Below the pieces are notes generated by a model. It was not told the DNA's origin. It searched no databases and saw nothing but the letters and a program-made list of their open reading frames with translations. From Dipteronia dyeriana (lineage: Eukaryota; Streptophyta; Magnoliopsida; Sapindales; Sapindaceae): a DNA stretch of 64,000 nt. Shown here piece after piece: positions 23,018-34,660 of the stretch (positions are counted from its first letter, which is position 1; the number at the start of each line of letters is the position of its first letter). Both the position numbers and the translations under genes were made by a program. The stretch covers positions 20,160,501 to 20,224,500 of the forward strand of contig CM065295.1 of assembly GCA_032871835.1 (NCBI GenBank), given 5' to 3'.

Positions 23018-25735
23018 CTAATAAGATTTTTTTTTCCGTCCACTTATTGAGATGCGCCTCAGATCTTGGCTGCCCCGTTTGATTCCCCTGAAGCATAAAC
23101 AATAGCTATTTTAAAGACATTTCAAAAGATGTTTGAAATGTGCCAGTTGAAGAGGCTGGAAAATTTATACCTCTGGTACAAGTAAACAAAGAGATAGACA
23201 AGTGGCAGCAGCAGCAAGGTCAAAATAGAAATAGCCAAATAGGGTATACTTATCTGCTTCTGCAAAAAAATGACAGAACAACAGTCAACAGAGGCATGGT
23301 GAGAAAGAATACAGGTAACAAAATCCCTCCATGTACACTTAATAGAAAACATGGGATTGGAGCTTCAAGTTTATAGTAAGTGAGGTTACGTATGCCTTTT
23401 CATTTCATAATTACAACCATGAATGAATCCAATAGCAACTTGAATATGCCGGTGTGTCCCTTGAGTTTGTTTAATTTATTTAGCATGAGATTTCTGACAT
23501 TTAAAATTTTATTAAGCATGAAAAAGTTTACTTGAGAAGACGGAATTGATATTTCTCCACATTCGGTTCACCTTTTACAAATGCATCACTTACATTTGTT
23601 AATGGTGTTTCCACTTAAAAGACTTTAAGCACACAAAATTCTAGCCAAAGGTGATGATGAACTTTACCCTGTGCCCTCTTGAGAAGGGTTTCTGATTCCC
23701 AGTGCAAGTGTGGGCATCACAAAATTGACGCAAGAAGAGTTCTGTCAAATAATTGAAATCAGAAGTCAATACAATGAGAAGAAAAAATTAAAACCAAAAA
23801 ACATTAATAAAATAAAAAACACAAATATTTAAATTTACCATGAAGACGGCCTGCTGAAGGACCCTCGTTGACAGGGAAACAACTATGGGCTAGACTCTGC
23901 ACAAAATTATCAAATCAATGACTAATTTTTTTTTTTTTTTTGAATCGGTGTGATATCAAGTTGTAAAGAGACCACCTCACACAGATGTTTATTCCTTGCA
24001 GCAGCTGCAGGATTACACTTAGTCTTGCGTTGCACAATATCCAGTACAAGATCACAATGCAATGCCCCACATAGATCAGCCAAGCACCTGCCATGACTCT
24101 GGATTCAGCACAAGCATGCCATGTTTTAGTAATCAATAAGTTTAAACAGTTGCAAGGTCATGGTTGCCAAAGTTTTCTAAAAAAAATGAAAAGAAAGTGA
24201 TCTACAGATGTGACCCTAGAAGCAAGGCGTGTACAAGGAAAGGTAGACATGGTGGAAGAATAAACAGGACAGAATGATGACAAGCAAGACAGCAACTCAT
24301 GAAAGAGCCAAGCTCTTAAGAGAAATATAGACAATGACTTTTAAAGCTTGCAACGGCGGTGGCTTGTGAGTTAAGAGTTATGGCACAAGAAATTAACGAA
24401 GCCACGGAGTTTTATTGGGGGATTGAGAGAGATAAACTTTGTGCGCTAGAAATGGAATATCATTCATATGTAGTAGATGTCATGGCCAGTGTAAATGCCA
24501 CTTCAGCTATCAGAAAAGATGCTTGTTGAGATTACAATTTATATGTTCATAACAATTGCCTAATCTCTGGACTTAGGACCGAGAAAGGAGATTATAGGAA
24601 ATCAGACAGATTCTCTTATTTCAAGTAAGAAGCTTAGGGTCCCATACAATACTGGCAAATGTTTATATTCTTGTAAGTATGTAACAATGTGAAGGTTAAA
24701 ACCAGACCTATGAAATCTTTTTCGCTTTCATTCACAAAAACTTGTAAACACAAGGAAAAGTCACCCACAGGGCACAATATGGTATAGGCTAACATCATGC
24801 ACATCCAGATCATATTAACATACACATTGAACAACCAGAGTTACACAAACGGAGTGGCAAAACACAATGCAAGACAATCACCTTACGGTATAATATATCT
24901 TGAGAACTAATATCAAAACTCGTAAATCATAACTACAAAACAAAGGTTAAAGTAGTGGCCACACACACCTCGTTGAGCAAATTGTAGTGTCTGTTGTCAA
25001 AATGTCGATCAAGATATTTCTCTTCATAAAACCTCTTCTTACAGTATCCACATCTCCACTCATTTGTATCCTTATGGATTTTATGTTGTTCCTGATCTCT
25101 ATATACATCATTATCAGGGTGAAGCCTACACCTAGTTGAAATTGGATATCGTTCTTTCTCCACAAAGGGCATCAAGTACTGCACCAAACAAATGATAAAT
25201 ATAATAAAACCCTAGCTAAATCACTATCAAACAAAGAAACTCAAATGGTAGTGTAGTGCTCTTCTAAATTCCTAATACCTCCTGTATAATTGTCCATGCC
25301 CCCCTACTCCTTTCCCTTGAACAATGTATCTCATGAACATCCTCCTTCACTTGCTTCAGTGTTCTGTAACAATCAATTTTAGAAACTATTTTATATCAAC
25401 ACCATTTTCCAACAAAAATAACAATGTCTGACACTAACATATACAATTAATTACTAGGGTAATAGAATTGCCATTACCTTGCAGCAGCGGATTGCGTAAA
25501 ATCCTGTATAAAACAAAACACAACTAGAAGACGAGATTAGCGAAATTGAAGTTCGAAAAGTCATTTCGCATCATGAGAAGAATTCAATAATTGTATGGAA
25601 GTGAAGTCGAGAAGATACAGAGATGAAGAAAGTGAATACCTGGTTAAGTAGCGGAGTAGACGAAGAAGAAGAAATTGAAAGACAGAGAAAGAGGAAAACG
25701 ACGAGCGTTCCTTTAGAGAATGTTTCCGTCTTCAT
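23018..25735 (-). CDS. C2H2-finger membrane protein with signal peptide and KKXX-like tail
   Basis: Nine minus-strand exons (25640-25735, 25478-25503, 25279-25363, 24969-25178, 23976-24098, 23839-23896, 23668-23741, 23171-23259, 23018-23087) join in frame with GT-AG introns to 276 residues. Residues 1-27 form a signal peptide (basic start, then GTLVVFLFLCLSISSSSS). A single C2H2 finger lies at 112-133: C112, C115, H128, H133 in WRCGYCKKRFYEEKYLDRHF. A Cys-rich segment follows (RCLADLCGALHCD, then KTKCNPAAAARNKHLCE). A transmembrane helix spans about 229-252 (YLAISILTLLLLPLVYLFVY). The short basic tail ends KKSY, which fits a dilysine KKXX ER-retrieval signal. Plants have a single-copy family of this design, but I know no assigned function. 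The topology argues for an ER lumenal domain, not a DNA-binding factor. Confidence 0.85.
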
Positions 25736-25923
25736 TTCCTCATGTTTTGTCGTCTACACAACTCACAGTTTTCCTCTCTTTCAATCTCAATCTTTTAGTT
25801 GTAGTTGCAGGGGATGATTCTCCAAGGAACCCACCACGCGTTCTCTTCTTTATCTCCCAATCATGTTTTGCCACGTCATTTACCGCTGATGTGGCATTCA
25901 ACATTTTTTTTAAGCTTTACTGT
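25736..25923 (-). promoter_or_regulatory. Upstream region of the zinc-finger membrane protein gene
   Basis: The site GCCACGTCA at 25870-25878 (TGACGTGGC on the gene strand), about 135 bases upstream of the ATG, is an ACGT-core bZIP site. It also fits the TGACGTGG form bound by unfolded-protein-response bZIPs. This is suggestive given the predicted ER membrane product, but a single short match is weak evidence. Confidence 0.3.
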
Positions 25924-26862
25924 TATCCGTACAAAATCGACAAAAACCGTTAAACCGGATCAAATCAAACTGACCCGCTTAGTATGGTCTGTTTTTATAA
26001 TTATAGAAAAACCTTACGGTTTATTTACATTAAAACCGTATGATCCGATTAGATCTATGATCCAAGCTTATCAAACCTGAATTGAACCGTAAACCGAATA
26101 CTTTTTACACACGTTTGTTTTTTATTACATATCACATCCAAATCTTCAAAACTAAAACATTAAAAGTGGAAAACCCTAATTCATTATTTCATATTTGTTT
26201 GTTTGATTACTTTTTTTTGGTCTAAAAAGACATTTGAATTTTAAATTTTATATTTGAATATATTTTGTTTAGTTTATATTTTATATTTGAATGAATTAAT
26301 AACCCATTATGTCGTATATTTCTTTTAAATGATAGACCATTTCATATAAATTTAAAATGCATAAAAATTAAAAAAGGAAATTCAAATCAAGAACTGATAG
26401 ACCGAATCAGACCGATATAATTTGATTCGGTCTAGTCTGAAAAGGAGATTGGTCCAAACTGGTATTGTTTTTAGAAAAAACTGAAATTTTTGGTCTAGTT
26501 CCTGTTGAAACCGGACCGTGTCCAGCCATATCTTCAACAATGCGCCTTTTTTCCCACTCACGTTGGATATGGTTGATATTTCTTACTCAAGTCTCTACCT
26601 TTATTACCATTACGACCTTTAAATTGAATTCAAATTCCAACTTTCAATCAATCATTTGATTTGCACAAGGCTTATCTACTTAATCAATCATTGAACTTAT
26701 CCGGGATAAGTCGACTAAACCTAGATTTTTGGTTGACCTAATCGCAAATCTTTCAAATCTATAAATGTTTCTTAGGGCAAAATCAAATTTATAAATACCT
26801 TCTTAGGACTAAATTAATAATATTTTTGAGCAATGCGTATTTAAAGCACTGAATCACTTAAG
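25924..26862 (+). repeat. Inverted-duplicate segment, copy 1 (hAT-MITE-like)
   Basis: About 940 bases here recur in the opposite orientation at 52440-53408, diverged but collinear. Shared words include AATTGAATTCAAATTCCAAC and CCTAGATTTTTGGTTGAC. The outer end of copy 2 reads CTAAGGGTGGACAAAA on its own strand, a hAT-MITE-type terminus, and copy 1 starts with a decayed version of it (ATCCGTACAAAA). Part of the repeat is Trp-free, stop-rich and non-coding. Confidence 0.7.
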
Positions 26863-26902
26863 CTTTGAAGCACTGAAGCTTTTTTCTCTCCCTACAGTCT
26901 CT

Positions 26903-27963
26903 CACATTTAAAACCTAATTAAACACCATAAACCAATTTATTTGATTTTTTTTACAAAACAAGGAATTTATTGAGAAGCAGAAAACAAAAAATAGCTAGA
27001 TAGAGAGGATGTAAAAAGCCTTACCCTAAGAAGAGATATCAAGTACACTAAAAGATTAAAAAAAAACACCAAAAAGAACGAGGCATGAAACTATAAAGAA
27101 AGAGAGCAAAACTCAAAGAAGAAACCATCCTCTAACAAGCAAACTGAGAATTTGAGCCGGAGCAGAATCCCACCAAGTGAAAAAAGTGAGACCGAGACCA
27201 ATATTAGCAAGACGATCAGCTAAACAATTCTGCTCCCTGTATATGTGAGAAAACCTGAGAGTCATTGATTCCATATAATCCAAACAATTTAACCACCTAT
27301 TGCGCAAAACCTGCGAACAATAATACTTGTTATTTTTAACACATTGCAGTACTGCTAAAGAATCGCTTTCAGTCCAAAACATCGACAAAGAAAGATGTAA
27401 TGCTGCCAATTTTCTTAGCAAAACAGCCTATAAAATCACCTTCATAAGATCTGAAAACAACTCCATGCGCAGCAGGACCCAGATTTCCTTTTAAAAGACC
27501 ATCAGAATTAACTTTAATCTATTGCGAAAGAGGAGCTCGCCAAACCACTGTTTGAATTTTGGGAGCTTTCTGTAAACGAAAAGAAACACCAAGATTACAA
27601 AAAGTGTCTAAACCTTTATCAAAGTTCATATATCCTGGAGCTAAAATAGTAAAAGTTTGAATGACCTGGATAGAGGGCAACAAAACCATCATACTTCATC
27701 TTGTTTCGAGTTTTCCAAGTGGAACAATTCATATGTAAACCGTACAAAATCCATAATTTATACATTTGAAAAACAAAGAGCTTGGAAATAATGGCATGCC
27801 ACAAGTCGTATAAATATCTACTAGCAGACAAAGTAGTACCAAAAAAACCGGCTAACCAATTCCACAAATAACCAGAAAAGCAACACCGAAAAAAGACATG
27901 CTTCATGGTCTCGTAATGAGCTAAACCATTTCTCTCTCCAAAGTCGGTCACATTAAAAACCTA
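26903..27963 (-). pseudogene. Second LINE 3' fragment (zf-RVT and RNase H), minus strand
   Basis: On the minus strand, 27951-27619 encodes a zf-RVT-type segment (HVFFRCCFSGYLWNWLAGFF), and 27421-27113 encodes the C-terminal RNase H part (FWTESDSLAVLQCV, YREQNCLADRLANIGLGL). Stops and gaps separate the two. The block is bounded by CACATTTAAAACCTA (26903-26917) and CACATTAAAAACCTA (27949-27963), 14 of 15 identical. These may be target-site duplications, though the match extends somewhat further left and could instead reflect an older local duplication. A T-run near 26941-26951 would be the inverted A-tail. Confidence 0.7.
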
Positions 27964-27976
27964 TAAATACCTTTAT

Positions 27977-28603
27977 ACAGAAATGTTTCTGCTTATCAGT
28001 TGTGCTTTTTGTTTTTAGGGTTTTTTTTTTTTTAACAAATTGAAATTGTGTGGTTTTGATTATTTGGTCAAAAATCTATCTTTAAAAGATTAAATACATC
28101 AATGGGTAATAGACACTATAGAATTGGTTAGATTTTCGCTGACACTAAAAGAACCTAATTAATCCCTACTTTCTCTCTTTCTTATACTTAATATTTATTT
28201 TTATTATTAAGTTTTTTTTATTATTATTAAGCATTACATCCTCCCGCATCAACACTCAAAAGTCACTTTAGTAAATAGCGGGAAATATAAAACGGGCTCA
28301 TGACGCTAAGGTAGCGCCCCATATCGACCCCACTTAACCCAAAAGATGTTGTTCTTTTTTGTTAATAAATATCAAACATTCAAACCAGCAAACCCATCCA
28401 TATCAGTCGTCCATCTCATCTTCCAAAGCCGTTGTCGCCACACCAGGGACCCTCCTCTTTGCCTTCACCGCCGTAAATCACCTGTAAGGAAATGTTTCTG
28501 CCTCTCTATTGTGCTTTTTGATTTTAGAGTCTTTTTAGAATAAATTGAAATGGTATGGTTTTGATTATTTGGTCCAAAATCCAAAATCTCTCTTTCAAAG
28601 AAA
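27977..28603. repeat. Direct duplicate of about 110 bases
   Basis: The segment 27977-28090 (GAAATGTTTCTGC ... GGTTTTGATTATTTGGTC) recurs in the same orientation at about 28485-28603 with some substitutions. The spacer includes 28380-28480, which looks like a decayed 5' UTR-plus-exon (CCACACCAGGGACCC, CACCTGTAAGG), so this may be a duplicated piece of a gene leader and first intron. No gene can be named. Confidence 0.5.
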
Positions 28604-28832
28604 AAGTATAGTTTTTGTTTATGTTTCTAACTTTGAACTCAAACCTATGGGGATGTGGGTGCAATTTATGGTATGTAACATGTAATTGAATTGTATTTTC
28701 ATTTTCCCTCCTTTAAAACTGCTTATTTAATACTTGAGATCATTGCATGGAGATGTTAAAGTACCGGTTTAAACTTCAATATGGTTTTTTTTTCGATAGA
28801 GTTTAATCTCTAATTGTTTTCACGATTACTAA

Positions 28833-29101
28833 AGCCCCGTCCTGCAGCTGTTTTTCAGTCCGTTTTTATTTTTATTTTTCAAAAATGATTTCGAAAACGC
28901 GTTCATTAACCGTTTTTCATTTTATTTTAAAAAAAAAAATGAAAAATAAAACCAGTATTAAAAGTAAAAGATTTGAAAAACACAAAATACTTGTTTTTGT
29001 TTTTCACTTTTTTTATAAAAAAATATTTTTTTTAACTATTAATTGTACTGTTATACGTTTGATATAACTAGGACAAGATGAAAATGACTAAAGTGTCCCT
29101 C

Positions 29102-29143
<42 letters not shown>

Positions 29144-29181
29144 AATAATTTATTTCCAACTAGAACTAAAATCATTCATGT

Positions 29182-29237
<56 letters not shown>

Positions 29238-29896
29238 ATTATATATTATAAAATATATAAATATTATATAAAATGTTATATATTATAATATTTACATAAT
29301 TAGTATATTAAATTTAATAATATATATATTTATATCTATATATATAATATCAAATATTATATATTTATATCTATATATATAATATAATATAATATAAAAA
29401 ATATAATTATATTATAATATATTATTATAATATAAATTATAATATATGTAATAATATTTAATATATAATTTATATATTATTCTAAAATATGTATATATAT
29501 ATATATATATATATATTGTAGTTATTTATTTATAATTTAAGAGTTTAGTTTTGATTAATCTATTTTTTTATATGTTTTTTTTGAATTAAATTTTAATGTG
29601 TTACTTTTTGTTTAATTTAAAAATTACAATACAAAAATTATATTGGTTAATTATGTAATCAATTTTTTTATAGTTGTAATAATATTAAACAAAATGCCAA
29701 AATTGATATTTCAATTTTTGATAGTTTTTGGTTAACCTAGCAGACGCGTTTTTCCCGTTTTCATTTTCAAAATAGAGCTTGCAGTATATGCTACCAGATA
29801 CGTTTTCAGAATTCGAAACTGAAACCAAAAATACTGTTTTCATTTTTATTTTATTTTTGAAAAACGGCAACTGAAAAACGCTTACAGGACGGGTCC
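28833..29896. mobile_element. PIF/Harbinger-like non-autonomous element
   Basis: The left end AGCCCCGTCCTGCAGCTG and the inverse of the right end GGACCCGTCCTGTAAGCG align without gaps and both run into TTTTTCAG. The 3-bp duplication TAA flanks it (28830-28832 and 29897-29899), as in PIF/Harbinger elements. The interior includes inverted GTTTTT...GAAAAA arms and a long (TA)n-rich centre at 29108-29520. It has no coding capacity. Confidence 0.75.
29108..29520. repeat. TA-rich low-complexity tract
   Basis: Runs of (TA)n alternate with ATATTATA-type words over about 400 bases in the middle of the Harbinger-like element. The tract is likely unstable in length and hard to assemble. Confidence 0.8.
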
Positions 29897-30240
29897 TAAG
29901 GCACCGTACTGCATCTGTTTTTCAACCTGTTTTCGTTTTTATTTTCCAAAAATGATTTCGAAAACGTGTTTGTTATCCGTTTTTATTTTATTTTTGAAAA
30001 AAAAATGAAAAACAAAATCAATGTTAAAAGTGAAAAATTTGAAAAACACAAAATACTTATTTTTTGTTTTTGTTTTTATTTTTCAAAAAAATTAGGGTTC
30101 GTCCTGTAAGCGTTTGTCATCTGTTGTTTTTCGAAAATGAAAATGAAAATGAAAATGAAAACGAAAACATTATTTTTTGTTTTAATTTTAAAATTTGAAA
30201 ACGCGTCTGGTAATATTTACCGAAATCTGTATTCAAAAAA
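29897..30240. repeat. Fragments of the same Harbinger-like family, end to end
   Basis: Directly after the TAA duplication, GGCACCGTACTGCATCTG starts a second left-end copy (about 29900-30088). This runs into TTAGGGTTCGTCCTGTAAGCG at about 30092, an inverted right end that continues to about 30235. So a left half and an inverted right half meet at a TTA. Further fragments of this family occur at about 42290-42475 (inverted left half) and 43330-43529 (right half ending before TAA). Confidence 0.6.
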
Positions 30241-30681
30241 TAAAAACAGAAAAAAAAAAGTCCGGTAGTGTAAATGAAAAATATCAAAATTTGTAACATC
30301 AATTTATATGTTAATACTCTACTTCTCGATTACCATTTTTTTTCCTCCAAATGCTTCAATTTGTATATTAAATGCCACAAATTCATCGCAACGATACTAC
30401 AATTGTATATATATATATATATATTCTTGTTTTGCCGTATCTGAATAACAATGGAGGCTTGAGAATATTTCATTGCAACTCAAGATCTAAAGGGAACAAT
30501 AATATTGAAACCAATACCCATAAAAAAATACCCAAAATAAAATCCAGAAAATAGTAAAACCAATAATTCAACCAATAATTCTCTTCTTTTCTTTGTGCTC
30601 TGTTTTCTTGTTCTCAATTGTTGGATTATTGCATATGTTCCCATCTCTCAATACAGTTTAATCGTTCAAAAAATAATAATT
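30241..30681. other. Flank of the LTR retrotransposon
   Basis: AT-rich sequence with a short (TA)n run at about 30404-30423 and no recognisable gene. The retrotransposon target site GGTAC is at 30682-30686. Confidence 0.4.
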
Positions 30682-30686
30682 GGTAC

Positions 30687-31546
30687 TGTTGACGTTGATT
30701 TCTTGATGGATAAGAAAGTCAACAATGTTGGATTTGGTATTGACCTGTCAAAAAAGAAAGAGAAAGAGAAAGAGAAAGAGAAAGAGGATGCAATTGAAGT
30801 TATTAAGACACGAGTTTACGTGGTAAAACTCCGGTGATCGGAGAAACGTCCACGGGTGGCTGAATACACAACCAAGCAAAATCCACTATTTAAATGAAGA
30901 ATTACACCACTCGATCTCTTTTGTCTCTCTTGTAGTGATTTTTCTGTATATTTTGTTCTATATATTTTTAACAATGAGATTATGAGTCTATTTATATATG
31001 TATAGAACCCTAATCCTTGTTGTACAAGTAAGGAAAAGAATTTGTATTTAATTACGATTGGTTGCTTGTTGGAATCGTCTTTATCTTCTTTCCTATTTCG
31101 GAAATCTTTTAAGTTGAATCTGAATCTTCGTGGGACTCTAATTACACAATATGATTTAGGATTTTATTTTCCTAATCGATGTGCAATCTTCTAGAATGAT
31201 AGAGTCGTTGCCTGATTTGGACTTGCTTCCTGTTTGATGTATTATCTTTCTAGAAGATTCCTAAATTCTTTCCTCCTTGGACACAGATACATATTGGAGT
31301 ATGATTATTGGGCTTATCCACGCATATGAATCTTATGTTGCCTTTTTACTCGGGTTTCTTGTGCTTGTCCTGAGTAGAACATAATGTGCCGAGTACCTGT
31401 GCTCAGATTTACTCGGGTTTTTATTCCTTAGCGGTGTCTTGGGTGGTTTCTTCTAGATGCCAGCTCGGATGACTATCTGACAATTTTTTAAGGGTTTGTC
31501 TTACCTGTCAGTGACGTGTACATTCAATTAAAATATACACATAACA
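30687..31546 (-). repeat. 3' LTR of the Tat retrotransposon
   Basis: On the element strand it starts TGTTATGTGTATATTTT and ends AACGTCAACA, with the canonical TG...CA limits. It contains an (AAAGAG)n microsatellite at about 30757-30786. It is 860 bp and matches 40956-41809 along its length, with many substitutions and small indels. Confidence 0.92.
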
Positions 31547-31562
31547 ATACCCCCTTAAAATA
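31547..31562 (-). other. Polypurine tract
   Basis: On the element strand the sequence TATTTTAAGGGGGTAT abuts the 3' LTR. Its AAGGGGG core is the likely primer for plus-strand DNA synthesis. Confidence 0.6.
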
Positions 31563-32058
31563 TTTTTACCGAGTAGAATTTCGTTTTGGCAGAAGTATTT
31601 TAATCGACCTCCCGACTAGGCTTATTGCCTTTCCCTCATTTTATGTCTCATTAATACAGGAATAATAATCCTTAAACAGCGCTTCGTATTAATGACGTGT
31701 CTTAATGGCTACCATGTAAGTGCAATTTGTCCATTCACGCGGAATCTCAGTGATTATGATGTTTTGAAATTCTGACGGCTTGGTCAGTTCTTTCCATGAC
31801 ACGTGTCCTTCAACCGCTCAATTTCTCTAGTAACATTTATGAGAAACGACTTATGGATCACCTGATACACCGCCTACGTCATCAAATCCTTCTTTTTGAT
31901 TTTTCCCGCTTCTCGAAACCCTAGGGTTTCGTATCCTCAACCACCGAGTGATTTATTTAAACTAAAAGGGCAGTTTCGTTGTTCATTTTTTACAGAAAGG
32001 AAAAAATAACTCAAAGCTTTTTCTGGTTTCTTCGCATATGCCTTAAAGGTCAGTTTAG

Positions 32059-34660
32059 ATGGATTCTGTTTCACAGCATCGTCTTTTTGTTATAGCTTTT
32101 GAAGCGCTTGAGCGTGGAGATTTTCAATTGGTTTCTTGTGTTCGTAGGTTATTGGGGGAAATCCCTCCTGATGAGCCTGGTTTTTTAGATGTTGATGTTT
32201 CCGAGCTTTATCTCGACGTTCGTTTAAGTTCTAGTTCTGAATCTTCTTCCAGTTCTGAGTCTCTTGTTTCTAATCACAGGGTTCCTCTTCGATCTAGGAT
32301 GGGAAAGCATCAGAGTAACCGTGTGGTTCACAAACATGGTTCAAACGGCATTCAAATCGGGAGGCAAGTAGTTGACGAGAAGGATATTGAAAAGGAACAC
32401 AGTACATCTCGAATTCTCTTCTCACTCGATATCCCCGAGTGCATATGATGCCGAGCCGAATGTGGTCGGGGAAGCTAAAATCGAAAAGTACCGCGCTTGG
32501 TTTGATCTGGATGATTCAGTTATGATGGCTCCTACTGGTAACAGAGCCGCATGGAACCCTCATCTGGGCATGGTAGCGATTTATGGGTCCATGATCTGCT
32601 GTGGTGTGATTCTTCCTCTCCAACCGTTCATTGCTTGATTCCTTGCTGAGGTGGGGATCGCTCCAGCCTAACTTGCCCCGAACAGCTATAGAATCCTAAT
32701 GTGTATGTGGTACATGTGGATTCAGATGAACTTGTCACTACCCTATCCCCGTGAAATTAGGCATTTTTTTACTCTAAGGCAGTCTGGTCGGACTGGAACT
32801 AATTTTCTTATGTCCAGCCAGCCAGATAACTGGATCCTTAAAGAGACGAAGGTGAGCCGGGGAGTTGATATTTCTTCGGATGCCAAAAAGAAAGGCTTTG
32901 TGTGGGGTTTTTCTACCTCAAACAAGCACTGGAAAAATAGCTGGTTTTTTTGCCAGAGGGAACTTAGGCCTTGAGATCGAGCTCTCGGTTGGGGAAGATC
33001 GGGAAGTGTTAAAGGTTCCCCGTTTCTTTTGCTCTCTTGGTCGTTGGAACAAGTCAAAACCTACTTATACTGATTTTGAGTTGACCAACCTTGCTCGAGC
33101 GGCCGCACGTACTCTAGAGAAAAGAAATAGGTCTTATCTTTTTGATGAGAAAAAGATGATTTCTTTCGGCTTCTTTCCTCAAATTTCGAACTATCGTAGA
33201 CGTGGTAAGTACAATTCTTGTTTCCATTTTACTAATTTCGTTGTGTCTCCTTTCTAACTCGTTCATGTTCAGTGTACGATTCAGACATCATTTGCGACGT
33301 CTAGGCTCGTCAGGTGAAACAATTTTTCAAGCGAGTTGTAAGAAAGCTTCTCGCCAGAATAAGGAAGAAATTGTTTCACCTGATGTGTCGGATGGAGATT
33401 CCAATGAAGCTGGTGAACAATTTACTGAATATATTCTTGAAAAGATCATTTAGCCGACTGTAGGGGAGTTAGGTGGTCCGAGTGACCCTATGGAGTTGAT
33501 AATGCTCAGAAGGTTTCTAGAGATGAAGGCGGTCAAGGAGGGCACCCTAGTGGTACAGAGTCTGGTAAGCCGAGTTCCCTGGTCGATGAAATGCCTGCTG
33601 AGCAGTTTGCTGTTGGGGATAAGAGAAGAGTCAGAGTACCTCCTGATGAGCATATTAACCTTTATCCTGATCTTTTTGAATCCTTTCAAGATATTACTGA
33701 AGATCAGAAAGATCATACGGCTGACCTCGGCTTTCACCGTATTCGGGTTGAGAAAAGGAAGGCAGTTGACTCTCTTGCTCATCCTCAAAAAGTTCCTCGG
33801 GTGGTGTCATTTGTTGAATCAAGTGACGATGACTAGATTTTCCTCGAGTGCCCAGGCTGAGGCACCTTTAGGGGGAGTAAAAACTATGAATAATCTGAAC
33901 AAGGATTCTTTCCCCCCTGAAGTTGAGGATACAGGGATATGCTTCTCGGGTGATCCTACATGTCCCACTCCCCAGGATATGTTAAGGACGATATCATCTG
34001 GTCAGGCGTTTATTAGGGATGACCATTTGAGCCACTTCAGGAATGGTTCCCCGACAGATAGTCTTCAGAATATTTTCAACAGTGCAATCTATATAAGTCT
34101 TTGTTCCTGAACTTCGTCTCAGTGCTCTTTTGACTTAGATTTTTAACTTACTCTTCCATGTAGGTGGTTGCTGAGTTCACTGAGTTTGTTCAGATGCAAC
34201 AATATCAAGCTGGTCGGATAAGACGTCTAAGGCAGCCGTGCTCGGATTGAGGCGGTCTATCGAAGAGAGGTAAGCTCTGCTCAAGAGTTTGCAGACCATT
34301 GTTTGGCTAAGCAATTACAGGCCGAGGAGAAAGCTTCCGTAACGGAAGAGAGGTTGTATCCTTCCAAAATTTACTATATGTCGCCCATGAGTCGTTGCTC
34401 AAAGCTGAACAAGAGGTTGAGCAAGCCAAATCGTCTTACAAGTAGAAAATTGAAAATCTTAAGCGGCTGGCCTTGACTGTCGAATCTCTTTCGAATGAAG
34501 CTCGGTTGGAACTTGAAGTCCGAGGGGTTGATCGCTTTAAAAGGTCCCCAACCTATGATGCCTTACTCCTCAGGGAGTTCCAATGGGAGCTGGTCTCGGC
34601 TGGTGAATTCTTTAAGGTCAAGAATTGGGTAACTGATAGAGCTCGGGCCAACTAGGAGTT
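32059..34660 (+). pseudogene. Antisense ORF of the Tat retrotransposon (gypsy-type putative transposase domain)
   Basis: This ORF runs opposite to pol. The ATG at 32059 opens MDSVSQHRLFVIAFEALERG; after a frameshift near 32400 there follow AAWNPHLGMVAIYGSMICCG and, after stops, a region with SGRTGTNFLMSSQPDNW, KGFVWGFSTSNKHWKNSWFF and VLKVPRFFCSLGRWN. These match the domain often annotated in plants as 'transposase (putative), gypsy type'. Despite that name, the domain is found in Tat elements between integrase and the 3' LTR, and its role is unknown. Later coiled-coil-like pieces (for example 34473-34655, NEARLELEVRGVDRFKRS) belong to its C-terminal half. Multiple stops and shifts show it is not functional. 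Confidence 0.75.

Noticed and set aside
26903..27963. Firm call of LINE target-site duplications around the minus-strand fragment
   Set aside because: The 15-base flanking match extends imperfectly to the left, so an older local duplication is equally possible; it is kept only as a possibility.
32059..34660. Plus-strand ORFs as an independent host gene
   Set aside because: They lie between the LTRs of the Tat element and match the antisense ORF known from that lineage.
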